Below, in pieces: positions 37,551-48,376 of a stretch of 64,000 nt of DNA. Location of the stretch: positions 442,135 to 506,134 of the forward strand of contig JH720327.1 of the NCBI GenBank assembly GCA_000231825.2, given 5' to 3'. Numbering within the stretch: the stretch's first letter is position 1; the number at the start of each line of letters is the position of its first letter. A program made the position numbers and the translations under genes. A model generated the notes under the pieces. That model was not told where the DNA came from. It saw nothing but the letters and a program-made list of their open reading frames with translations, and searched no databases. Source of the stretch: Tetrahymena elliotti 4EA. Its lineage: Eukaryota; Ciliophora; Oligohymenophorea; Hymenostomatida; Tetrahymenidae.

Positions 37551-38480
37551 ATGAGAAAGTTGCTTCTTTTATTAGCAATTACTGCTGCTGCTGTCCTCAG
37601 TTAAGAAGTTATAGTTGAAAATTGGGAAGGATAATATACTTCTGGTACAAAATTTGCAAAATCCTGGACTAATCCAGAATGGAATGATTTCTAAGATTTT
37701 GCTATTTATGGTTGGTTTAAGATTAACTCTCAATACACTATTGCTAACTGGGCTACTGGTTTCCATTTTACTTCTAATCAAGATAGTTAATGGAAAGATG
37801 TCTCAACTTATGGTGACAGAGTTTTAGCTTTCTGGGTTATCTAAAAAACATTCCACAACCCTACTTATTCTCTTGCTAGAGGAAATCCTAATTATTATGA
37901 AGATTAATACTTCAATGCTGCTGATAATGACAAGTGGGCTTTCATTTATGTTACGCATGGTTCAGCTTAATAGTCTTAATTTGCTTACTATTTGCTCCCC
38001 TCTACTGGCGCTATTAGCAAGAAAATAACTCAAATTACCCATAGAACTTCTAATTTCTATCAGATTAATGTTGGTCAATCTTTCTCTTTCAAGTACTTCC
38101 CAGGTTCTATCTGGAGACTCTCATTGATTGCTGGACCCAATGCCTACAGAGAAAGTGGTTTTGAATAATTCTAAAATTTCAAGCCTGACGCTGTTCCTAC
38201 CTGCCCTATTCTTTTCACAGGTTGCAATTACAGTGGTACTGCTAATTCTTTATGTGAAAGCAATCCTTCTTACAAAGTTACTGAAATTAAATCAATCTAC
38301 CTTCCCCCCAATTACTCTGCTACTTTACATGATGAAACAAACTACAAAGGCAAAAAGATTGTTTATTCTTAAAGCATTGAATGTATTAATGAATTAAACT
38401 GGACTTCTTTAATCTCCTCTTAAGCTATCTCAATTGAAGATGATAAAAAAACTGTCCTCAGAAGAAACAGAAAAAATTGA
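37551..38480 (+). CDS. Secreted protein with LamG-like and beta-gamma-crystallin-like regions, 309 aa
   Basis: A single exon runs from ATG (MRKLLLLLAITAAAVLSQ, a clear signal peptide with likely cleavage near residue 17) to TGA 38478-38480, 310 codons. The first two thirds, rich in Trp, Tyr and Phe (DFAIYGWFKIN, ATGFHFTSNQD, KWAFIYVTHGS, WRLSLIAGPNA), looks like the beta-sandwich of concanavalin/LamG-type proteins. After a cysteine-bearing linker (CPILFTGCNYSG ... LCESN) comes a beta-gamma-crystallin-like motif (ATLHDETNYKGKKIVYS, Y-x-G signature). Similar C-terminal crystallin-like domains occur in some ciliate dense-core-granule proteins; a role in regulated secretion or the cell surface is inferred. 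Less AT-rich codons (many C-ending) suggest strong expression. Confidence 0.85.
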
Positions 38481-40033
38481 TAAAGAGGAAAGAATCCACT
38501 CTATTTTAAATTTATGAAAAATATGAGAGTAAAGTATAATAAATGTTAATATAAATGTTATTGATTAATGTGAATTTGCTTTCTTTTTTATTCAGTATGA
38601 GCATTTTAAATATATTTTTAGAAATTACTTTTATTTTTGACAGATTTTTTCATTTAAATAAATAAATTCATTCATATTCACACAAATATTGTATGGAGGG
38701 ACTATAATAAATTTTTTTTAAATACTGATGAAAGCTACAATGGGATTTATTTTAATTTTATTTTCTAATTAATAAATAATAAAGATATTAATTTGTAAAA
38801 GAAAAAATTGAATTTTATTATTGAATTAAGAAAGATTTCTAAAGGTAGTTTATGATTTTTCTTTATTCTAATATAAAATTAAAGCTTTTTGTATTTTTTA
38901 AAAAACCATAAAAGCAAAACAAAAAAGATAAATAAAATATTTTATTTAAAAAAATTATTTGATGTAAAAATAAAGATCAAAAGAAAGAATGAAATTTTAA
39001 TTTTAAAATTAGTTTTCAAATATTTATTATTTTGAATGAAAAAAAATAATTATAATATCAAATTATAAAAAAATAGTTGAGAGATTGATTATTGGACTTT
39101 TAATTAGAAAATTCAAAGCAAAAAAAAGTAAAAGAATATCTAATTTAAATAATAAAAAAATGTAATTTTACTGAAAATTTACCTTTAATTTTTGATGGCT
39201 TTCTCAAAATTTCCTACTTTACTTTAAACTCAATATTAGAAACCTTAAAAATAAATATCATAAAATTCAATGGAACTTTAATAAAAACTAAAATATGAAC
39301 TTTAATTATTAAGATCAATCTGTATTGAAATTTTGGTTTTTATCTACCAATAAATATATCTATGAATAAATAGAAGGATGCAAAGTATTGACTTGAAGCA
39401 AGATTATAGAAAATGCATATTTTAAATGGCATTTATGAATGAAAATAATACAAGCGAAAGTCAAAATTATTTGAATTTCTTTAGAGTTAGTTCAGAAAAA
39501 AATAAACTATTTAAACAGGTTAAGTTTCAATGATCAAATTAATATTCTGCATTTATTAAGATAAAAATAGACATTTTAGAGGCAAAATTTTTAAATATTT
39601 TTTCAAATACAGAATTAATATAAAGTTGAAGATTTGCTTGCTTTTCAGATAAATATTTGTTTTAAGCTAAATTGATGAAGAATTTTTGAGATTTTTCTTT
39701 GTAAATTGAATGGATTTTAAAAATTTTCAGTTTGAGGTTTTTAATTCGATTATTTTTCATTGTCAAAATTTAATCCAAATCAATACAATTCATTAAATAA
39801 ATAGTTTTTTATTTTTAATTTCAATTAAATTTTCAAAATTTTCAAAAATTTTTTTAGACCAAAAAAATAAAACTAGTAAAAATAACAAAATATTTTGACA
39901 AAGTATCATTAAATAAATTAAATATTTTACTCACTAAATATTCAATTTATAATCTTTGATAAGACCAAGCTATTTTTTATTATTCAATTTTAAAAATATT
40001 ATTTTTCATATTTTAAAAAGTAACTTTTTTAGA
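38481..40033. other. Intergenic, no gene seen
   Basis: About 1.5 kb of AT-rich spacer between the convergent secreted-protein gene and the kinase-like pseudogene. No frame, repeat or RNA gene could be supported. Confidence 0.4.
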
Positions 40034-41103
40034 TCAATTAAAAAATATACTTATTGAAAGTAATTAGTCAAGAGTCTCATTAATTAGTTTCAATTTATCT
40101 TATGTATATCCTAAATAATACCAATACCTTTCATTTTTTGGTTCAATTTGAGTACATATATCAATTAGCTAATAAGCTAAATACCAATATTTAGATTGAT
40201 ATTCTCTAAAAAGATCTGATGCATGATTCAGAGTCCATATTTATTCCCTAAGTTTTTCAAATTAATCAATCAATTTTAAAATATTAGGTCTTTAATTTAA
40301 ATCTAATGATAGAATTTATGAAAGAATTTAATTTAGAGATTAATCTAAATTAGGTAAATTTTAGTAACCCTTTGTCTTAAGTTCAAAACAACTATTTAAA
40401 GAAGCTCCTGCTAAAATATAGAAACATATTCCAAATACCCAAATATCTCCATTAAAATCCTAAAAGTATTCTTTTTGTTTTGGCTTATATTTATTTCCAA
40501 TTGCTATATTAACTCTGGAGGATAATAAAATAGTGAATCATATGGGATTGAACTAAACATGAGGGAAGAATTAAATATCTATGGCTAAACCAAAATCGCA
40601 TAGTTTTACTTGATTGAGACTGTCTACAAAAATATTTATTAGTGAGAGATCTCTCAGCACTTGCTTTTACTAGCGAATATAGTTAATAGCAGATAATGTT
40701 TAACAAGCTAAATTTAATAACTGGTGTTTTGATATTGTGGCTGAAGTTTGAGTTAACTCTTCTATGAGTTGTTAGAGACTTTTTTCACACTTTTCCATAA
40801 CGACGCAGTAATTAAATTCAATTTAAAATTCATCTACATATTTAACTATGTTGGGGTGATTAGAATTCTTTAAAAATAAGGCTTGTTTCTTTACTTCTTG
40901 TAAACTGAGTCAAATCCATCAAAGATTGATAAGATTTTGATTGTATAGTGTTATTTTGAAATGAGGCTTTCTACTATGAGAAATTAACCAAAAGATCCCA
41001 TTTTTTCATCTAAATTGATTACTTAAAGCTATCTATTTTGCTCTAGTTACTTTTATATTTTTTAAAACTTCTTTAAAGATTAAGATTCTAGATTCTGCTA
41101 CAT
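40034..41103 (-). pseudogene. Frameshifted kinase relative of the pseudokinase-TPR gene
   Basis: From ATG 41101-41103 (MQQNLESQSLKK) the frame follows the start of the 821-aa protein (HYTIKILSIFDGFDS), then a deletion of about 13 bases near 40905 breaks it. The rest of the N-lobe and catalytic loop is readable in another frame, and a second deletion near 40585 shifts it again before DIWVFGICFYIL. No TPR array follows: after LGYTQDKLKLINETLD the frame ends at TGA 40034-40036. Unlike the intact relative, it keeps LRD with catalytic Asp, the Asn of the loop (LSLINIF) and DFG. So the ancestor may have been an active kinase. Confidence 0.75.
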
Positions 41104-41449
41104 TTTTACAATATGCTAATAGAATATTAATTTCCTATTTTTAATTCTAACAATTAATACCTTTTTTAATTTTAAGAATTAATTAAAATTGATTAATTTA
41201 TGATATTTAATAGTAAATTCAGAGATATTTAGTATCTATGAAGGAAAATCAACTATTAATAGAAAAAAAGATTTTGTTTCAAATCATATTTTTTCTAAAA
41301 TAATAATAATATTTTTCAAATATCTAAAATATAATTATTGAATAAAATTCTTTTATACATAATAACTAAATATTTATCATAAATAATAAATTTCAGAAGA
41401 ATAAAATTTGAATTGAATAGTTTTGTTTATAAATATATTGTAAGTTGCA

Positions 41450-41900
41450 ATATATCATACTCCCTTATATAAAATTTGACAATTTTTAATCATATTAGAA
41501 TAAAATATATTTTATTAGATAGAACTAAGAGATATCTATCAGAATATAACCTATTTATTATGATATCATTTCCACTCAAAATTATTTGAAAATAAAAAAA
41601 ATTCCAAAAATTTGCAGGTTTTTTCTAAATTCTGAAAATTTAACTAATTTGAACCCTATTGAGAATCTATGGAGTTAACTGAAAAAATGAATAAAATTGA
41701 TAATTTTACAACTAAAGAAGAATCAATTTAATCAATCAACAAACATTGGCTGGAAATTACTTAAGAAAAAGCTTTTTCATAAATTGAAACTTTTCATAAC
41801 GGATTAGAAGAGGTCATAAAACTATATGGATGTCAAAAAAACTATTGAATTAATGTATTAAACATGTATCTATGTACATACTGTATGTATGCATTACTAA
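41450..41900 (+). mobile_element. Tc1/mariner-type transposase remnant
   Basis: About 41625-41848 encodes the C-terminal end of a DDE transposase: NLNPIENLWSQLK, the hallmark with the last catalytic Glu, then after a one-base frameshift TTKEESIQSINKHWLEI, HNGLEEVIKLYGCQKNY and TGA 41846-41848. The N-terminal two thirds is absent or unreadable. CATACTCCCTTATATAAAAT at about 41458 resembles a terminal repeat of this superfamily, but the other end was not found. It is inactive. Confidence 0.7.
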
Positions 41901-42418
41901 AACAGATAAATTTTCAAAAAAAAACATTTTTAAAATTCAAAACAACAAAATGGGTTACAAGTATTGTTTTGGAATTTGAAATCTTTAAAAGCAATTGATA
42001 TTTCTAATTAAATTATTTTATATAATATGTAAAGTTAGATTCTTTTAAATATATTTTTTTAATAATTTTGTATTAATAGAAAAATAAATTTTTCACTATC
42101 TCTTAAGTCAATAGAAAAATTATGATTTTATTTTTAAAATAATTAATTAGTCTAAAAACTTTTATTAGTATTATTTAAGAAGGTTAAAGAATTACATAAT
42201 TATTACAATAGAAAATTTGATAAAATTTATATATAAAGTTTATATATTTATTTATTATTTGCTTGTTTATTTGGTTTGTTTGAATAATTAATTAAAATTA
42301 AGTTTTGATCTTATCTTATTAGATTAATGATCATTGATTATTTTTTGTTTTAAACATTAGAATCATTTGATTAAGTAGTGAAAAAGAATATAAAATAGCT
42401 CTTATTTACTATCAAAAT

Positions 42419-45357
42419 ATGAAGGAAGGTGAAAAAGTTAATGTGTTAGATTTACCTAACTAATAGGAAAGAAATGATGGGATATATGAAGAGTTTTGGA
42501 AAGTAAGAGATCCTTATGTATTTGCCAAGAAGATACTTAATCAAAAAGCTGCAAGAAAATATTTTAGGTCTGAGGGGTTATATAAGGATCTATTTTGCAA
42601 AACAAACGAGAGCGTGAAGATAGATTTTAGATCTAAGGATAAAGACCGAAAAGCCATAGTTAAGCAAGCAAAGAATATGAATATTTTTACTGTAATTGAA
42701 CTTAAAGAATTAGTTTGTGGCAGTATCATTTACGATCTGCTTTTTTATTCTTGATTGACAGATACAAATAGCATGAATTTGATTTAAATAATCATTATGT
42801 CATTAATTTAAAAGGTATTTGCTTAGAAAGACGTGAGGAAGTTAAAGTAGAAATAAATGTGCAAGTATATAAGAGCGATTATTAGTTTGAAGAAGGAGAA
42901 TATTTCGAAAGAAGAATCAAAGCAAGTAAAAGAAACATTTTAATTTTGTTTAAAATAACAATTTACAAAAAGAGAGTTAAGATCTTACATATATACATAC
43001 ATGTATAATTTATCTAAAAAAAAGATTAATCCACTAAATTAATCACATCAAGCAATATTATATCATTATTTTGTTATACAAAATATAATCATATCTTAAA
43101 ACATAAAAATAGATTTGGATGCAATGTTCTGGGTCTATAGACGAGAACAGATAAAATCAATAATATTATAAAAAGATACTAGAACAGTAATACTATGATG
43201 TTTCTGAACATTAGATTGATTAGGTATAAAATTATTTTATTTATTTCAAAGTATTTATTTGTATTTATTCATTTATTTTTAGGATATGAAAAGGAGTAAA
43301 GAACTTGTATCAGATGAATCACAATTATTAGCAATGAAGAGGATATTTATAGCATATGCCAGAAGAAATGCTTGCATTGGTTATTGCTAAGGTCTTAATT
43401 ACATTGTTGCTAAGTTCCTTAAATTTGGCATTTCTGAAGAAGTAAAAACTTTTAAGAAATAATTGTTTATAAACAAATCGAAGATCAATTTGATATCAGA
43501 AATAAATAATTAAAAATTGCAAATTATCAATCAATCAATTCAGCCAACAATTTTTTTGCTTTTTATTTTCAGTCAAAAAAATGTTTATTAATCTATTGGA
43601 TCGATTTTTAAAAGCATTAATTTTTATTTCTTTTATTAATTATTTTTAATTTACTGAAATCCAATATATAAAATAAAGGAGTCTTTTTGGCTTTTGGTGC
43701 AGCTCTTAGAAAATATTTTGCCACTAGATTATTATCCAAGCATGATGATGGGAGTTGTATGCGATTAGAAAATATTTGAGTAAATACTCAGAGTAGAAAA
43801 TGAAAAAGTTTATAAAAAGCTAAACAGTTTTGAAGCAAATGTATTAAATATCTTGCTAACGCAATGGATAGTTTGTCTATTTACATAAGCACTAGATGAC
43901 AGTCTTTTACTGATAATTTTTAATCATTTATTTACTAAAGGATCCATTATTATTTTTAAAGTTTGCTTGGTGCTTATTAACTATTGCGAGAAAGAGATCC
44001 TCAGATCATAAGGACGTACTAAACATTTTTATTTACAAATTATAAAAATTAAATTTATTTTTTAAAAGTCGAAGTTGTAAAAGAAGTCGAAATTAAACTG
44101 AAAAACTGGAAAGATGCAAACAAATTTTCAAAAAAATTAGAAAAAATTTACATCAATGAAAAAGGAATAAACTTTATGAGAGAGTTTTATAAATAGATTT
44201 GTTTAATTTAATTAAAACAAAAGTCGTTGAATAGAAGATATCATCCAAAATAAATTGATTATAGCAAAATTGAATGCAATTAAGATTATCCAACATGCAA
44301 ATATTTGATTGAAAAAGAAAATCATAGAGATAATAACCAGCCTCCAGAATATTTTATATTCAAATCAACAAGAGATTTTCAATTCGATTGGTATTATTTC
44401 AAAAATTCTAAAAATAATGACAAAAGAAATGTAGGTATTAATGAAGATGAAGATATAATGCAGACCATGCATGATCATATTTGCCCTAAAAAGCAACTTA
44501 ATAATAAAAGCTAAATAAAATTATAAGACTAAATATCAGAAAATAATAATATATTAAATTAAGACTCAAAAGAAATAACCATACAATAAATTATATAATA
44601 AAATAATAATATTTAAGAATAACAAATTTAAAATATTACAATTGAATAACAAATTATCATCAAACAGGAAAGCTAAATTAATCCAATTTAATAATAATAA
44701 ATCTATGAGGAAAATAAACAAGAATCCTAACAACAGCAATAGTAATAATAACAACAACAAGAATAAGAATAAATTAAAATCATTTAAGATGAAAGAAATA
44801 TATAATTAATATAATCTCATTAAATTTCATTAATTAATTAGTAATTAAATGATATTAAATTGTTAGATTCATACATCTAATATTACGATAGTTAAAGTAA
44901 TGTCCCTTTAGAATAAAATAACTAAGAGATGAATTAAAATAAAGAATAGTAAGATAAAACCCTTAAATTGAAATAAAAAGAAGAACCAGCTACAGATAAT
45001 AATGACGAAGAAACTAAACTTTAGCAAATCGAAATTGATGAAGAAATTGAAAATAAACGAAATAATTCGGGCTAAGTATATACCAGTGTCATTCTACAAG
45101 AATAGAGCTACGAAATTTGTTAAAATACCCGTAATTATGACCCTTCTAGATACTCTAGCGACTCTAACGTTGAACCTACTTTGTTCTTTAAAAAAGAAGA
45201 ATTAGATAACTCTAATTCTATTAGATTTTTTTCTGATATTACTAGATAAAAAAATAAATTCAATTACTTAATCAATCCAAACAAAAACAACTAATCAAAT
45301 ATCTATAACTATACTGAAATCTCCAAAGTTATCAAAGAAATATAAGAAGAAGCTTGA
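42419..45357 (+). CDS. TBC-domain Rab GAP-like protein 2, 755 aa, 6 exons
   Basis: Exons: 42419-42691, 42827-42925, 43113-43223, 43283-43441, 43679-44015, 44069-45357; they sum to 756 codons ending in TGA. Exon 1 has the same length (91 codons) as in TBC gene 1. The Arg and Gln of the catalytic pair are present: HQIDQDMKR (Arg165) with an intron between IDQ and DMKR, and CIGYCQG (Gln197). Further TBC blocks are FWLLVQLLENILPLDYYPSMMMG, LLTQWIVCLFTQ and HLFTKGS. The tail after about residue 400 is dominated by Gln/Asn, with a run of ten Gln near 44740. The intron inside the Arg motif is not in TBC gene 1, and the late domain intron of gene 1 is missing here. Exon 2 is the least certain. Confidence 0.87.
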
Positions 45358-45731
45358 TTTTAAAATTCTTTTCCTGCTTATTCAGCAAAATTGCCCTTTT
45401 ACATTAATATTTGATTTATAATTTAAATCTTAAAACAACTTTATTAAATTTATCCATAATAAATTCATTCATTCTAATAAAAATATTATAAAAATCTATC
45501 CTTACTTATTTCATTTCAAACAATTATGTACATAAATATTTGTTTAATTTTATTTTACACTCTGCATCTTCATTTAACTCAAATCTCCTAAACATTTTCT
45601 TTTTTTAATTACCTTCAAAACTTCAATGATGCAAACTTAACTTTTTTACTAAAAGTTTAATTACAATTGAAATTAATCTCATTCTTTTAAATATTTGTTT
45701 ATTCAATATTTATTTTATAATTCCTTAAAAG

Positions 45732-46756
45732 TCACAGTATGATTGGTGAAGTGGATGCATAAGGATTAGGATGTGGCTTAAGATAATGCTCTAATGTCAA
45801 AACTTTGACCTTATACCTTGAGTAAAAATAGTTGTTCGTTATAAATTATGCATTTTTGAATGATTTTTAAAAAGTTTAAATTTTTTAGCAGCTGACTCAT
45901 TTTAGTTGGTTTATTTGATATTATTTGTTTAGCTTGATTCTCACTCATTCTTTAATAAATATTTATCTATTCATAATTTATTTTATAATTCTTAAAAGAT
46001 ACAATAATATTGGTGAATTGGGTGCATAAGGATTAGGATGTGGCTTAGGATAATCCTCTAATCTGTAAACTTTGACTTTATACCTCCAGTAAAAATAGTG
46101 TTTAGTTATTAATTATGCATTTTTGAAGGAGGAATGATTTGATTTTTAAAAAGTTAAAATTTTTTAGCAACTAACTCATTTGGGTTGGTTTATTTGATAT
46201 TATTTGTTTAGCTAGATTCTCACTCATTCTTTAATTCTTATTCATTGTTTTCTGATTTAATTCAAATTTTAAAGTTTTTCTCCTTTTTTTAGATATTAGT
46301 TTATTCTGTTATTTTACAATTCTGTAAAGATAGAATAAAATTGGTGAATTGGGTGCATAAGGATTAGGATCTGGCTTAAGATAATGCTCTAATCTCTAAA
46401 CTTTGACTTTATTCCTCTAGTAAAAATAGTGTTTAGTTATTAATTATGCATTTTTGAAGGAGGAATGATTTGATTTTTAAAAACTTTAAATTTTTTAGCA
46501 GTGACATATTATGGTTGGTTTATTTGATATTATTTGTTTAGCTTGATTCTGTCACATTCTTTAATTCTTATTCGTTGTTTTCTGATTTAATTCAAATTTT
46601 TATGTTTTTCTCCTTCTTTTAAATATTTGTTTATTCAATATTCATTTTATAATTCTTTAAAGATACAATAATATTGGTAAAGTAGGTAGTTAAAGAATAA
46701 GATCAAAACTTATGAGAGCAAAAAGATTAGTTGAATTATCATTATTTGTATCTTGA
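45732..46756 (+). pseudogene. 3' end of an LRR gene: three LRR exons and a terminal exon
   Basis: Four modules on the plus strand start after acceptors at 45732 and near 46001, 46330 and 46664. The first three encode LRRs of the type IGELGAQGLGxGLxQCSNLQTLTLYL, each ended by GTAAAAATAG donors; the last reads NNIGKVGSQRIRSKLMRAKRLVELSLFVS and stops at TGA 46754-46756. This matches the end of the array at 53447-57960, on the opposite strand. No start, kinase or further LRR lies between it and the end of TBC gene 2, about 375 bases upstream. The introns are also near-copies of each other. Probably a truncated duplicate. Confidence 0.75.
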
Positions 46757-48376
46757 AATGACAGACATTAATTGCCTTTAAATAATTTAATGGTTATCAC
46801 ACATAAATTACATCTTAATCTTAAATCTAAAAACAAATAAAATTTTTATTTAAATATCTCAACATATTTATCAATCTTCATCAAAATTTTTATCTGTTAA
46901 AATTATTTTTTTTATAAAATTTATGAACAGACAAAAGAAGAACCAAATTTAACAAAATAATAATAGCAAGAGTTATAAAAATAATAAATGAATATATTAA
47001 AATTAAAATATTTTGGAGATATTATTTCTTCAATTAGTTGATTAATAAAATATTATAAATATTAGAATATATTTAATTTATCTATAATATATGTAATTTA
47101 TCTTTAAAAAATGTAATATATATTTAATATTTAATTAAAAAAAAACTTTTTTAGCAACAAAGCAATGTATTGATGATCCTATTAAATTATAAATAATAAT
47201 AAATTAGATCATCAGGTATGTTTTAGAAATGTTAAAAAAAGAGTTTTTATTAATTATCAAAATCAATTTGAGATAAAGAAATCTTAATAAAGAATATAAT
47301 GCCATACATATCTCTTACTCTACTTTCTCAAGGTTTTGATCAGACTTTTTAATCAAAGAAGTAGAATTAAAATAATTAATGAAAATTGGTTTGATATTTT
47401 AAAGATTGAATGAAAATATTTATGAAAGTAAGATAGAAACTTAAAAATATAGATAAAAATTCCTTACTTACTTATTTAATTAATTATAAGGTGCAAGAAT
47501 AAAATAGATAAAAAATTAAGTATTTGTCAGTTCTAAATAATTAAAAAAATAAATATCTTTATAATTCTTAATTTTTATGATCAGGCAAGTACTCCTTAAC
47601 TTCTAAAAAATAATAATCTTTATCTTTTTCTCAAAAGGATTTTAAATATTTATCATTCATTTAAAGAAACATTTTGATGAAAGATTTCTATTAAAAACTT
47701 ATTTTTTATTGAGAAATGAAGAATTTCAAATAATTTTATGAAAATTCAATATTGTGTTTGATATTTAAACTCATTATTGTTCTTTATAGCTTAATTATTA
47801 AATGCTATAAATAATTATATGTAGAAAAACCTTAGCTTATCATTATTATATTGTTTGCTTTTACTATTCCTTCAAATTTTGAATGGAAAATTAAATTTTA
47901 ATTTTAGAAACATGAAGATATTTCTTAATGTTAAATATTATTAAGTACTGTCAGAATAACTTACAATCATTCTTTTATTTGGATAGTATATTAATATTAA
48001 AGATTTAGTTGAAATAGATGAATGAAACCATTAAATACCACATATTTTTGATTTTAGATCTAATTAATTATTTAATAAGCTTTTTACATATTTTACGGAA
48101 AATTTAAATTATTTGTAAGTAAATTTGATAAATTTTTTAATTAATTTGTGGATGATTTAAGTGTTGATTAAATATCTTTTTTATCTAAATTGCAAATAAT
48201 ACTTTCAATTATAAAAATATTAAGAGTTTTTGATCGTAAATTATTATTTATTTCTTTCTTTCATTTTACATTAAATAGCTCTCTTTAATAAACCTAAAAT
48301 AGCACTCAAATAACAAAATATATAATCTACAGATTATAATCAAAATAGTAAAAAGGCAAAAAGCTAATAAAATAAA
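46757..48376. other. Intergenic, no gene seen
   Basis: About 1.6 kb of AT-rich spacer. No frame of useful length in ciliate code was followed; it should hold the promoter of TBC gene 3. Confidence 0.4.

Noticed and set aside
43090..43200. Apparent Arg-to-Ala change in TBC gene 2 (IKIDLDAMFW)
   Set aside because: This is a wrong frame across an intron end. After the acceptor at 43112 the correct frame gives IWMQCSGSIDE and the true motif IDQDMKR is intact.
44566..44760. Minus-strand poly-Leu frame
   Set aside because: Antisense of the Gln/Asn-rich tail of TBC gene 2.
45890..46520. Tetrahymena chromosome breakage sequence
   Set aside because: GGTTGGTTTA matches part of the 15-base signal, once each behind three LRR modules, but the rest of the motif is absent and the site is simply part of the duplicated intron.
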